NCBI GenBank assembly: GCA_944321705.1
Contig: CALUMG010000005.1
Location: forward strand, 1-64,000
DNA length: 64,000 bases
Source: an uncultured Muribaculaceae bacterium
GTDB taxonomy: Bacteria; Bacteroidota; Bacteroidia; Bacteroidales; Muribaculaceae
Reading direction: 5' to 3'
Shown: positions 36,601 to 45,204 of the stretch, piece after piece
How positions within the stretch are numbered: the stretch's first letter is position 1
Layout of the letters: every line of letters starts with the position of its first letter
Notes under the pieces: generated by a model
Seen by the model: the letters and a program-made list of their open reading frames with translations, nothing else
What the model was told of the DNA's origin: nothing
The model's database searches: none
Made by a program: the position numbers and the translations under genes

Positions 36601-36697
36601 GTATGACGGGCTTGATCCTGAAGTGTTCGGCGGTATAGACAACAACATTTATCCGCGTCCTATCACATTCACACTCGGACTTGTTGCAACATTCTAA
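33617..36697 (+). CDS. SusC/RagA-family TonB-dependent outer membrane transporter
   Basis: 1026 residues. Signal peptide (WLVLLFAICLAFPALAQ), then a carboxypeptidase-D-like domain (~25-110: VQGTVVDATGEPLIGASVMA, LVVSYVGYE) and the plug (EVVAIGYGTVKKEDATGSVS, TIRIRGGSSLNANNDPLIV). A ~750-residue barrel ends in ITFTLGLVATF with the terminal aromatic residue. With SusD it imports oligosaccharides using TonB energy. An ATG eight codons in (33638) is an alternative start. Forms an operon with the next two genes. No N-terminal STN domain is present, so it is probably not linked to an anti-sigma switch. Confidence 0.95.
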   Translation: MKNICFQMNRKAWLVLLFAICLAFPALAQKISVQGTVVDATGEPLIGASVMAQGTTSGTATDFDGKFVIEVDPNATLVVSYVGYEPQNVAVEGRTLVKVTLQESSLMLDEVVAIGYGTVKKEDATGSVSTIKPTEIQAGLSASVQDLLVGQTPGVVVTPSAGPEGSGTIRIRGGSSLNANNDPLIVLDGVPLSNQGTQGMGNALAMISPDNIETMTVLKDASATAIYGSRASNGVIIITTKKGQAGKPQVNFSATMTVNTARKTWDVLSASEWKDLMASYWGANHEIMGYMGNADTNWQDEVLRTTVSQDYSLSVGGKAGFLPYRVAVTYTGNDGILKNSSMDRVTVGLNLTPEFFDGKLKVQANVKGYYIENQFSDTGAVGSALSMNPTVPVHTDYPMAEGSVDGYKLFNGYTTYMRGGIFNTEGVNNPLAMIESVDNVAKVWRSNGNLQLDYALHFLPELRFNLNLGYDISKTDEHKITAPNSPVAWDSYFQDGAGTDLYTYQYRANTLLDFYANYKKYFDVIQSDIDVTAGYSWQYFYGKGHNNGSLFTSNGFAITQDADGNYLLSEGTQRQGTTADNEEETYWKNHYQLVSFFGRLNYTLMDRYLLTFTMRADGTSRFSKDNRWGTFPSLALGWKISEEEWMEGTKDWMNEFKLRLGWGVTGQQDLGDSYFPYMAIYQASTIGSYYPWLDGRGGWMSTLYPQGYDSSLKWEETTTWNAGLDFGFLNNRITAALDFYYRETKDLLSYVTIPVGSATTNMLNQNIGSLENMGVEFGITARPIVTKDFTWTVNANVAWNRNEITKLNNDGSYVTTGGISGPTGNTCQVHAVGHPANSFFLYEQVYDENGLPIEGVFVDQNGDNVIDDDDKVINKSPDPKVTLTFGSTFNYKNWDFGFNLRASIGNYVYANVLSDKTTLNRTYRNSSPSNLIDSDFYFDGGLSTANLYLSDYWLRNGSFLRCENITVGYTWPSLLKDQLRLRLYGAVQNPFVITKYDGLDPEVFGGIDNNIYPRPITFTLGLVATF

Positions 36698-36744
36698 AAC
36701 AATGCAAGTGTTTTTAACCAACAAAATAAAAGAGGATAAAATTT

Positions 36745-38466
36745 ATGAAATCTATAAATAAAATATTTTCCATTCTTGGCGTGTCGCTTGCATTGGGCAT
36801 GTCGTCATGCGTTGGCGATTTGGACTTGCTGCCAATTGACCCGAATCAAATGACAGCCGACAAATTTGCCGAAAATCCGTCGGAATATATTATGCAAGTA
36901 ATGGGTAAGTGCTATTCAGGCCTTGCAGTTTCCGGCCAGACCGGTCCTGACGGAGCTTCCGATATTTCAGGTCTCGATGGTGGTACAAGCCAGTACACGC
37001 GTGCGTTGTTCATGATGAACGAATTTACTACCGACGAGTCGAAGTGGATATATGCCGATGCAGGTGTTATCGACTTGAACACAAATACTTGGGGTAACGG
37101 TAATGCCAATGTGTTCGGTACTTACAGCCGCCTTTATGTGCACATCGCAATATGCAACGATTTCCTTCGTCTCGTTGATGGAGGAAACTTGAGCGACCTT
37201 GGCATATCGGTAGATGCCACATTGCAGGCTACAATCGACCAATACAAGCTCGAAGCTCGTGCTTTGCGTGCCATGAGCTACTATTGGGCTCTCGACTTGT
37301 TCGGCAATCCGGGTTTCATTGATGAAACATCCGAGGCTGGAACCGCTCCTGTGCAATACACTCGTCAACAATTGTATGACTGGCTTGCTGCCGAACTTGA
37401 AGATCTCGTTGCATCGTTCCCCGACACGACTCCTATTTACGGCCGTGTAGGCAAGGATGGCGTTGAAGCATTGCTTGCCCGTCTTTATCTCAATGCCGAG
37501 GTTTATACCGGTACTCCTGCCTACGACAAGTGCTCGCAGCATTGCGCCAATATCATAGCTCGCCACCGTGGTGGTGGATATGACGGTTCGGGTCTTGCCA
37601 ACCACTACATGTATGTGTTCTGTGGCGACAACGACGTTTACATGCCGGGTGGAGGCAATGATGCCGAGAATGAAATCCTTTGGGGTATTCCATACGACAG
37701 CGAGAACATCCAACCTTATGGTGGTACGACTTTCTTGTGCAAGGCTGGAGTGATTGAGTCGAGTAAGGATGAAGATACAGGAGAAGGTTATGAAATGCAC
37801 GCGGCCGATTACGGTATATCAGGTCCTTGGGGCTGTATGCACGCAACTTCACAATTCTCCGATAAGTTTACTGCAAATCCTGAGGATATCCGCTGGTCGA
37901 TGTGGTGTAAGGACGATGAAGGGTTCACCAAAGATAATACCGACTTCTATACTTTCAACAATGGATACGGAGTTGTCAAGTTCACCAACTTGCTGAAGGG
38001 AACAAACGGTGATTGGAGTACTGAGAACGGAGGCATTTATGACCCGACAGGCCAAATTCAAGCCCGTGCAGAGGCATTCCCCGACACCGACCTACCGTTG
38101 CTTCGTCTTGCCGATGTTTACTTGATGTATGCCGAGTCCAACATCGTGGGCAACGCAGGTGACGCTTCACTTGCTTTGCAATATGTCAACTACGTTCGTG
38201 GCCGTGCAGGCGTGAGCGACTGGACAAGCAGCGACATGACAGCCGACAACATCCTCGACGAGCGTTGCCGTGAATTGTATTGGGAATTGACACGTCGCAG
38301 CGACCTTATCCGTCATGGCAAGTTCTCGGGCAACAGCTACAACTGGGCATGGAAGAACAACCAATTGAACGGTGCAGGATTTGCTTCTTACATGGACTTG
38401 TTCCCAATCCCGACCAACGTAATTGCAGCTCAGCCTTATTTCGAACAAAATGAAGGTTATAATTGA
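36745..38466 (+). CDS. SusD/RagB-family glycan-binding lipoprotein
   Basis: 573 residues with a lipobox ending GMSSC (Cys at about 22). The body has the SusD helical TPR core (LEARALRAMSYYWALDLFGNPGFI) and the C-terminal region common to the family (DLPLLRLADVYLMYAESN; ILDERCRELYWELTRRSDLIRHGKF). It caps the SusC barrel and captures the glycan. It follows susC by 47 bases. Confidence 0.95.
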   Translation: MKSINKIFSILGVSLALGMSSCVGDLDLLPIDPNQMTADKFAENPSEYIMQVMGKCYSGLAVSGQTGPDGASDISGLDGGTSQYTRALFMMNEFTTDESKWIYADAGVIDLNTNTWGNGNANVFGTYSRLYVHIAICNDFLRLVDGGNLSDLGISVDATLQATIDQYKLEARALRAMSYYWALDLFGNPGFIDETSEAGTAPVQYTRQQLYDWLAAELEDLVASFPDTTPIYGRVGKDGVEALLARLYLNAEVYTGTPAYDKCSQHCANIIARHRGGGYDGSGLANHYMYVFCGDNDVYMPGGGNDAENEILWGIPYDSENIQPYGGTTFLCKAGVIESSKDEDTGEGYEMHAADYGISGPWGCMHATSQFSDKFTANPEDIRWSMWCKDDEGFTKDNTDFYTFNNGYGVVKFTNLLKGTNGDWSTENGGIYDPTGQIQARAEAFPDTDLPLLRLADVYLMYAESNIVGNAGDASLALQYVNYVRGRAGVSDWTSSDMTADNILDERCRELYWELTRRSDLIRHGKFSGNSYNWAWKNNQLNGAGFASYMDLFPIPTNVIAAQPYFEQNEGYN

Positions 38467-38488
38467 TTAAAAACTTTTTATAGCAGAC

Positions 38489-40033
38489 ATGAAAACAAAA
38501 ATTTTAAATATACTTCTGTTGTTTGCAGTAGCAATAGGGTTTGCTGCTTGTAACGAAGATACCGAACCGATGTTGTCTCGGATAAGCGACGGGCAGTTGA
38601 ATGCGCCAAGCGCGACCGATGTCGTATTGACAAGAGAACAAGCTGCTGCCGAGGCTCTGACATTGTCGTGGGTTGCTCCTGAATACAATGTAGAAGTCGC
38701 ACAATCTTTTGAATTGGAATTCTCCCTTACCGAGGATTTTGCAACACCTGTCCAAGCTACAGTGTCCAGCGAGAAAGAGCATACGTTCACTGTAGAAGAC
38801 CTGAACACGGTTATCAACACGATGACTACCGTTACCGAGGGCATGGCTCCTGTGACTGTTTACGCCCGCGTGTTGTTTGCATTGAATAGTGAAGAAGCTC
38901 GTACTGTCATTTCAAATACAGTCAGCTTCAATGTCACTCCTTATCCTGCCGAGGCCAAGTTGTATGTCATCGGTACTCCTAACGGATGGGACATCAACAA
39001 CGGCGATGTATTCTTGACAAGTCAGGACGGAAAGGTATTCTCGGGAGTTCTTACTCTTGAAGATAATCCGCAATTCCGCTTCTACAGCGTGCTTGGCGAC
39101 TGGGATAAAGGTTCTTACGGTGCTCGTGAAGCTGATGGCGACAATATCGACATCTCGGCCGAATTCAAGAATGGCGTTTATGAAGGCCCGATTGTAAACG
39201 GCAAGGGCAACTGGGGATTTGCCAACGGTGGCGTTTATGCAATCACAGTCGATATCGAAGCAATGACATTGCGCATCGAAAGCACTACTAATAATCCGAA
39301 GATTTACCTTGTAGGTACTCCTAACGGATGGAGCATGGAAGACGATTCTTGTCCGCTCGAATGCTCGACAGGCGATGAGGTATATGTAGGAGTATTTGAG
39401 ATGCCCGACAATTCAGGATTCCGTTTCTACAAAGAAGTTGACGGCAACTGGGACAATGGCACTTCGATGGGTGCTCGTGAAAACGATGGCGACAACATCA
39501 ACATCAGCGACCAATTTGTTGACGGTGTGTTCGAAGGCCCGATGGTAATGGGTAAAGGTAACTGGGAAATCACCACAGGCGGTATCTACACATTAACCGT
39601 CGATGTTGCCAACATGACTGTTAAATTTGAGCAAGGCGGCACATTGCCGGGTGGTGGCGAAGATGAAGGTGAAGAACCTGCCGAAGAAGATGCCATGTAT
39701 GTCATTGGCAACATTACCAATTGGGATATGAATTCGGCCGACGGTAAGCTTGAGCCGACAAGCGATGAAGGTGTTTACTCAGGTGTGTTGACATTGCCAG
39801 ATAGTGGCGACGGAAACTCTTATTTCCGCGTATATGCCGCACTTGGAGGAGCAAATAGCGACTCTTATGGCCCTGCTTCAACTGATGCTGACGAGGAAAT
39901 CGTAATGACCGACGGTTTTGCCGAGGTAAATGTCGTTAAGGGTAATGCAGGCAAAGCATTCAAGATTGTTGCCGGAACCTACTCGATAACAGTTGATGTA
40001 AATACCAATGTGATGTTTGTCGAGCCGGCATGA
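38489..40033 (+). CDS. SusE-like lipoprotein with three tandem starch-binding-type modules
   Basis: 514 residues; lipobox in FAVAIGFAAC. Residues ~22-150 are the SusE N-terminal Ig-like domain (LTLSWVAPEYNVEVAQSFELEFS). Three related ~110-residue modules follow, opening LYVIGTPNGWDINNGD (~155), IYLVGTPNGWSMEDD (~271) and MYVIGNITNWDMNSAD (~402). The first two are close repeats also at DNA level; the third is separated by an acidic linker rich in Glu and Gly. Such modules bind alpha-glucan on the cell surface in SusE/SusF. This suggests a starch-like substrate, by analogy. Confidence 0.88.
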   Translation: MKTKILNILLLFAVAIGFAACNEDTEPMLSRISDGQLNAPSATDVVLTREQAAAEALTLSWVAPEYNVEVAQSFELEFSLTEDFATPVQATVSSEKEHTFTVEDLNTVINTMTTVTEGMAPVTVYARVLFALNSEEARTVISNTVSFNVTPYPAEAKLYVIGTPNGWDINNGDVFLTSQDGKVFSGVLTLEDNPQFRFYSVLGDWDKGSYGAREADGDNIDISAEFKNGVYEGPIVNGKGNWGFANGGVYAITVDIEAMTLRIESTTNNPKIYLVGTPNGWSMEDDSCPLECSTGDEVYVGVFEMPDNSGFRFYKEVDGNWDNGTSMGARENDGDNINISDQFVDGVFEGPMVMGKGNWEITTGGIYTLTVDVANMTVKFEQGGTLPGGGEDEGEEPAEEDAMYVIGNITNWDMNSADGKLEPTSDEGVYSGVLTLPDSGDGNSYFRVYAALGGANSDSYGPASTDADEEIVMTDGFAEVNVVKGNAGKAFKIVAGTYSITVDVNTNVMFVEPA

Positions 40034-40079
40034 TGAAACTTGACAATAATCGGCATTAAGCCGGTTTTAAATAAGATAC

Positions 40080-40116
40080 AAGCCTCGAAAGTTACAGCTT
40101 TCGGGGCTTGTATTTT
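40080..40116 (+). terminator. Terminator of the SusCDE operon
   Basis: AAGCCTCGAAAG (40080-40091) pairs with CTTTCGGGGCTT (40098-40109), one G-T pair, followed by GTATTTTTATT, about 50 bases past the susE-like stop. Confidence 0.75.
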
Positions 40117-40184
40117 TATTGCTGCTTCCTGCAACTGTGCATAATGGCAGAAAAAGTATCATGGTGACTTGATTTTTCTTTGTG

Positions 40185-40268
40185 GAGACGCGATTTATCG
40201 CGTCTGAATGACTGCGACGTTCAATTGTATAGAATCCATATTTTTAGATGCGACGAATCGCGTTTCTA
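40185..40268. repeat. Degenerate REP-like doublet
   Basis: 40185-40206 keeps arms GAGACGCGAT and ATCGCGTCT with changed centre and last base. 40246-40268 (GATGCGACGAATCGCG then TTTCTAC) is a decayed partner in the orientation expected for a doublet. It shows the element is dispersed along the chromosome and ages in place. Confidence 0.6.
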
Positions 40269-40404
40269 CAGAAAAACGTGGCATTATTTTGGAATCGTTG
40301 CTGTCGCACATGCGTTCTGTCAATTCCATGTGGGTTCACCATGCGCGGAAATATATTATTCGTATAATCAGCGTGCTTTTTCGTTGATATAAATAATTAG
40401 GATA

Positions 40405-40449
40405 TAAAAAAACGGAATCTGAAAGTGTTTGTCAGACTTCCAGATTCCG
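40405..40449 (-). terminator. Terminator of the C10 protease operon
   Basis: On the minus strand CGGAATCTG (40449-40441) pairs with CAGATTCCG (40421-40413), followed by seven T. It is 35 bases past the protease stop. Confidence 0.8.
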
Positions 40450-40483
40450 GTCGTGCTCTAATAACTATTTATAATTCTTGCAC

Positions 40484-42628
40484 TTATGGTACAATTACAA
40501 TTTTTTGAACCGTATTACCAACTTTTACGATATAAACGCCGTTAGTATCGAGGTCAAATTGGGTTTCTGTCGTTTTCAGAATGCACCTTCCGTTTATGTC
40601 GAAGACTTCAATCATGTCGGAATCGACACCTGTTACAGTCACAGTGTGTCCGTCAGAGGTGATTTTCACGGCCTTGTTTGCCAAAGCTGCATCCACGCTA
40701 CTCAAGTCCAAGAAGAATGTTGCCGAGGTCTCGCCGTTCAAATCGAATGCCCGTCCATCGCCACCGATAAAGTTGGTGATGCAGAAAGTGTATTCGCCTT
40801 CAACAGGGTAAGTGAATTCGTTGATATATTCTTTAACGTAGGCTTCATATTCAGCGCCGAGGGTAAACGCGATACCCTCGCTTCCCGATTTTACCGTTTC
40901 CCCTTCAGGGTTTAGAATTTCCCAATAGAAAGCACCGGAATCTACTATGTCGGATTCGTTGGTGATGTTGATGGTGAAATCGAGATATTCGTCATAGGCC
41001 GGAGTGCCTGTAATTGTTATCTTGTCGACATTGACAGTGTATTTCGGCACATAGAGCGAGGCCATTCCGTCGGCGATGGTGACTGTGATTTTCTCGCTCG
41101 ATACGATGCGTTGCCAGTTGTCATATCCATCTTCCTTTGACACTAATCTCAATGCGTATGTGCCATCTTCAAGTCCGACAAGTTGCCCGTCGATTGTGAA
41201 TTCAGGTACTATTTCACCTTCTTCATCTTCGGTAATGTATTCAAGAGGCTCGGCTTCGGTTATTTCTTGCGCGATTTCGTCAAATGTCTTGATTATGTTG
41301 TCGTCGCTGTCAAACAGCGCAATAGTAATTTGGCCATTGTATGCAACTCTGTTGAAGTTGAGCAATCCCCAGCAAGCGATGACGAAGCTGCCGTCTTGGG
41401 CTACTTCTTCGGTGTCGAGACGGTATCCAAAGGTGTCCCCGTCGGCCATGAAAATGTCATCGGCCATCATCCACAAGTAACGTTGAGTTTTCACTACGGC
41501 TTGTTTGGTCCGTTCAGGTTCCAATGTGACGAAACTCTGGTGATAGTTGAAGCCGAAAGATTCGTCGCTTGTAGGATTCATGGCATCTATGTCGAAATAT
41601 CCGTTGCCCGTTCCGTTCCAGCCCCAATTGACATGGACGAAGTTGTTGGTGTCGAAGCCATCGACAATGAACTGGTGTCCACCTTCATAGGAATCGGCAC
41701 CGAATGATACAGGACGTCCGTTTTCAACGATTTCATCGTAAAGCTTGCCGATGAAATCCTTGTGTGACATTGCATCGCGGTAATATAAACCGGTGTTGTA
41801 TTGGAAATGTTTGGCAATGGCATACGGGATGTCGAAATCGTTGGCTCCACTTCCATCAACCGTGTAATCCATGTTTACGACATAACCGCAATCACGGGCG
41901 AGAGTAGCCACAGCCAGTGCCTGCTCGTCGGTAAAATCGTATTCAATCGAGCCGTCAGGATTCTCATTGACGTTGTATTCGTCAAGGATGTTTGGCCAGT
42001 CATAAACCGAGTAGGTTAGTGTCAGTTCTCCATATTTCTCATGTACATAAGAATGAGGAATAAGGACCGAATTTTCATCAACTGTCGGGTGTTCGGGCCA
42101 TTTGTAATTATTCATTATCTGAGATAATGACGTGGCCACGCATCCTACAGGTACATTCACTTGCTCATCTTCGTCGAACGGGCAAAGATTGTAGAACGGC
42201 ACTTCTTGTCCCCATTTTGCTTTTACAAGCGGTTCTATGACAGGCGTAGCTGTCACCAAAGCTTTCTTGTTGGGCTTTACAGAACCGTTGCGCAGGTTCT
42301 TAACATAGGCAGCATAGGAGTTAAGCCATGACATCATGTTCTTGTTGCCGGCATCGAAGTGGCTTTCATCGGAATAAGCCACCAATTCGGTCATTTCGCT
42401 GTCGCCCGAAACTATTACGAAACCACCGTCTTCGGTATTGAACACATAGTATTCATTGTCGGTGGCTCCATTTGAGCTGACGTATTTCATGGACGGAGAC
42501 TTTGCTCCGGCCACGCTTGCATATTTTGCAGCTATCGATTGAGCTTCATTAAGACTTAGCTGCCTTGCATTAGATGAAAAAGCAATAATGATTGCCGCAA
42601 GGCATGATATTAACGCTCTTGTTTTCAT
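40484..42628 (-). CDS. Secreted C10 (streptopain-like) cysteine protease with C-terminal sorting domain
   Basis: 714 residues. Signal peptide (LISCLAAIIIAFSSNA), a Spi/C10 propeptide region (~22-125) and the catalytic domain with VPVGCVATSLSQ (Cys163) and GGHQFIVDGF (His318), followed by VHVNWGWNG, the C10 tryptophan loop. Residues ~380-640 are Ig-like. The last ~70 residues (IEVFDINGRCILKT, GVYIVKVGNTVQKIVIV) resemble a type IX secretion type A sorting domain. It is therefore expected to be exported to the surface or medium. The lipoprotein gene lies 9 bases upstream in the same operon. Confidence 0.9.
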   Translation of the reverse strand: MKTRALISCLAAIIIAFSSNARQLSLNEAQSIAAKYASVAGAKSPSMKYVSSNGATDNEYYVFNTEDGGFVIVSGDSEMTELVAYSDESHFDAGNKNMMSWLNSYAAYVKNLRNGSVKPNKKALVTATPVIEPLVKAKWGQEVPFYNLCPFDEDEQVNVPVGCVATSLSQIMNNYKWPEHPTVDENSVLIPHSYVHEKYGELTLTYSVYDWPNILDEYNVNENPDGSIEYDFTDEQALAVATLARDCGYVVNMDYTVDGSGANDFDIPYAIAKHFQYNTGLYYRDAMSHKDFIGKLYDEIVENGRPVSFGADSYEGGHQFIVDGFDTNNFVHVNWGWNGTGNGYFDIDAMNPTSDESFGFNYHQSFVTLEPERTKQAVVKTQRYLWMMADDIFMADGDTFGYRLDTEEVAQDGSFVIACWGLLNFNRVAYNGQITIALFDSDDNIIKTFDEIAQEITEAEPLEYITEDEEGEIVPEFTIDGQLVGLEDGTYALRLVSKEDGYDNWQRIVSSEKITVTIADGMASLYVPKYTVNVDKITITGTPAYDEYLDFTINITNESDIVDSGAFYWEILNPEGETVKSGSEGIAFTLGAEYEAYVKEYINEFTYPVEGEYTFCITNFIGGDGRAFDLNGETSATFFLDLSSVDAALANKAVKITSDGHTVTVTGVDSDMIEVFDINGRCILKTTETQFDLDTNGVYIVKVGNTVQKIVIVP

Positions 42629-42637
42629 CGTTGGTTA

Positions 42638-43276
42638 TTACTTGTTTTGAGACGTTGAACCTAATTCAATTGTTCCGGTTTTAACCTTTGGCTCAGCAGC
42701 TTGTGTTTCGCGGAAAAATTGCAACGCCTTGTCCTTTGGAACTGACAATTTTGAGGGAGACATGTAAAATGAAGTTTGGATCTTGCCTTCTTCATTCAAG
42801 ACGTATGGAGATATTACGGCCGGAGCAATGTTATAAAATCCGTCTTCGGGCAATGCTGCCACTTTTTCTTCGTTGACAGTGACGCTGATCGAAGCTTTGT
42901 ATTCCATGCCGTCTTTTACATTGGTTGCAATGTCATAGAATAAGAAATCGGTCTCCTGGTTGAACTGGTGTCCATAGACATACGTTGTCAAGTAATAATC
43001 AAACAATTGGGCTTCTTCGGTCCCAAACATATTTTGGTCAGCACTATTAATGTCATAAGTTGTAGTCTTGTCGGTAACCGGATTGTAGATTGAGAGCTCC
43101 ACGTCGGCGAATTTCACCCAGTCGGCAGGCATCCACACGTTGTAGACGAGTGTGTAGGTGTGTTCCTTTTCAGGTTGTCCTTCTCCTCCTTGAGGTTCAT
43201 CTTCATTGCTTCCTCCACATGCGGTGAGGCTCATGGCAATGACAAACATAAAGAATGGTAAAAATAATTTTTTCAT
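42638..43276 (-). CDS. Lipoprotein of unknown function, protease-linked
   Basis: 212 residues with a lipobox ending SLTAC (Cys at about 20), followed by a charged GGSNEDEPQGG linker suited to outer-membrane surface lipoproteins. The rest is strand-rich with no family I recognise. It starts the operon with the C10 protease 9 bases downstream. In Bacteroides fragilis some C10 proteases are encoded with small inhibitors, so an inhibitor or substrate-presenting role is possible. Nothing in the sequence proves it. Confidence 0.6.
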   Translation of the reverse strand: MKKLFLPFFMFVIAMSLTACGGSNEDEPQGGEGQPEKEHTYTLVYNVWMPADWVKFADVELSIYNPVTDKTTTYDINSADQNMFGTEEAQLFDYYLTTYVYGHQFNQETDFLFYDIATNVKDGMEYKASISVTVNEEKVAALPEDGFYNIAPAVISPYVLNEEGKIQTSFYMSPSKLSVPKDKALQFFRETQAAEPKVKTGTIELGSTSQNK

Positions 43277-43393
43277 CGTGTAAAGTGTTATTTTAAATTA
43301 CTCGGCAAAAGTAGATTCAGCTCGGCAATCGGCATAAAATTTACAAGATGGCATTCTCTATTTTTGTCACATGTTTCTCTCTTTTTTACATAA

Positions 43394-45095
43394 TTATTTA
43401 TTAGACAGGTTTTTGTGGAATGCTGACGGGGTGAGCCCGAATTTCTTCTTGAATGACTTGTAGAACTGGGCATTGGACATCCCTACGCTTTTGGCGATGG
43501 CCTCGATTGTGTAGTTTGGATTGTTTTTGAGCATGGACACGGCATGTTCCATGCGTTTGTCGTTTATGTATTCCGAGAACGACATGCCGGCATGATCCTT
43601 GAACAGTTGCGAGAATTTGTTCTTCGGGATATGGGCCATTCTTATTATGTCATCCCTCAACAAATCGGGATTTAGCAGCAACTCTTCGTCGTGCAGCAGC
43701 ATTTCTATGCGGACGAAGTCTTCGTTTGCGGTAGGTTTTGTCTCGGTCGGGTCCTGCGTTTTTGGTATGTAGTTGGAAGCCTTTTCGTCCCGCAGGGACT
43801 TTTTACTTTCGATAAGTTCCTCAATGGTTGAGGTCAGGATGCGGTTTTTCTCTTTTATGATGTGTCGGTTCCTATAAATGAGGAACGTTACTATCATTAA
43901 TATGAAAGTAATTGTCGAGATAGTCCATAGCAGCATGTTGTGCACATGGAGTTCTGCCTGTGCTTTTGCTATTTTCAAGTCTTTGTCGTTGAGGTCGTAT
44001 ATGGCTGCAAGCTCTATCGCCGCGCTTCTTTGTTCACGCTCTTTCAGGCTGTCGCGCAAAGAGGCTAATTCGGCGAATTTCATGGCGGCATTTTTGTATT
44101 GGCCTTGTATGAAGTAAGCTTTGCCCAGCGAATGCAGGATGGATGCCATGTAATAGTTCACGGTGTCACCTTTGGCGATGAATTCTTTTTCCCGTTGTTC
44201 GTTCAATCTGACAGCCTCTTTGTAACGCCCTCGTTTCAGCAGGTATGGAACAATCAAATAGTTGTCCTTGTCGTTGCCGAATGAAAGGAACTTGTCATAG
44301 TATTCGTCGGCTTCGGCCGTGCGCCCGAGACGAGCAAGCGTGACAGCTCGGTTGGCATATAGATTTTTCAGTTCCTTTTCCTTTAATCCTGATATTGGCG
44401 TTATATTATCGCTATCGTTGTCGGACGTTATTATTTCTTCAAGCTTGTCAAGGGCAACAAGTGCGTCTTCAAGCCGTTCATCCCATAACAGATAAAGTAT
44501 AATCGTGTTATAGTAATAGCACAGGTTGTCGTATTTCAATTCATAGTCGGAATCTTTTATGATTTTCAACGCATCGTTGAAATATGTGTATGCCCGTTCT
44601 TTTTCGCCTTGGTAATATATCATTTTTCCGAGTTCAAACAATGCTGTTGAATACATTGCGGTGTTGTTTGATTCCTTTGCCTTTTTCAACAATTTCTCTA
44701 CGCACTCCTTTTTTTGAGCGTCAAGTTTCAGATAGTCGTAGCAGGAAATCAACCTGTGCAGCACTTTCATTTCATTGTGTATCGAAAGCTGTGCCGAGTC
44801 GCTATACAACGCGCGATTGTAGAATTTCAGAGCCATGTATGGATGGCCTGTATTGTAGTATAAATCACCTTCGGTGATGTCGAGCGTATATGCCGGTAGC
44901 TTTTCGGCTTCACGCAGTTCTTTCATTAACAGGCTTGCCTTATTGAAGTCGGTGAAAGTGTATTTATAAACAGAATCTTCGTTTATTGTGTTGATATTTA
45001 AGGTACTGTTCTCTTCGGCGTGAGCAAAAGACGCATGGGCAAATGCGAATAATGCTATGCAAAATGTAATATATTTACCAATTATTTTTTTTCAT
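43394..45095 (-). CDS. TPR-AraC membrane regulator with out-of-frame signal peptide
   Basis: The continuous frame runs 44926-43394 (510 residues): TPR repeats (~1-300), one membrane helix (NMLLWTISTITFILMIVTFLIY, ~330-352), and an AraC HTH at the end (SFSEYINDKRMEHAVSMLKN, VGMSNAQFYKSFKKKFGLTPSAF). Upstream the frame stays open with no ATG until an A8 tract just after an ATG at 45095. With seven A the product would begin MKKIIGKYITFCIALFAFA, a good signal peptide, and continue in frame. With the eight present it stops after six codons. The periplasmic-sensor layout needs that signal. Whether this is decay, slippage control or a base-call error cannot be told. It lies upstream of the C10 protease operon. 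Confidence 0.8.
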
Positions 45096-45102
45096 GACGT
45101 AT

Positions 45103-45128
45103 CAAAGATAATGAAAGTTGAATGTAAT
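45103..45128 (-). promoter_or_regulatory. Extended promoter of the TPR-AraC regulator
   Basis: On the minus strand, TTACATTCAACTTTCAT then TATCTTTG (-7 box 45110-45103). It is the same extended motif as upstream of dapB and the aminotransferase. The ATG at 45095 would lie within a few bases of the transcription start, giving an almost leaderless message. Confidence 0.6.
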
Positions 45129-45204
45129 TGGAAAAATAATGGACATGTTTATTTTAGAGAAGGTCCAGGATGTCTGTGTATATGAATGGTTAATAGGGCC
45201 TGAG

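Larger units (their letters stand above)
40034..40483. other. Convergent intergenic region with decayed REP-like repeats
   Basis: 450 bases without a gene between two converging operons. It holds their terminators (40080-40116 and 40405-40449) and degenerate REP-like copies at 40185-40268. Confidence 0.7.
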
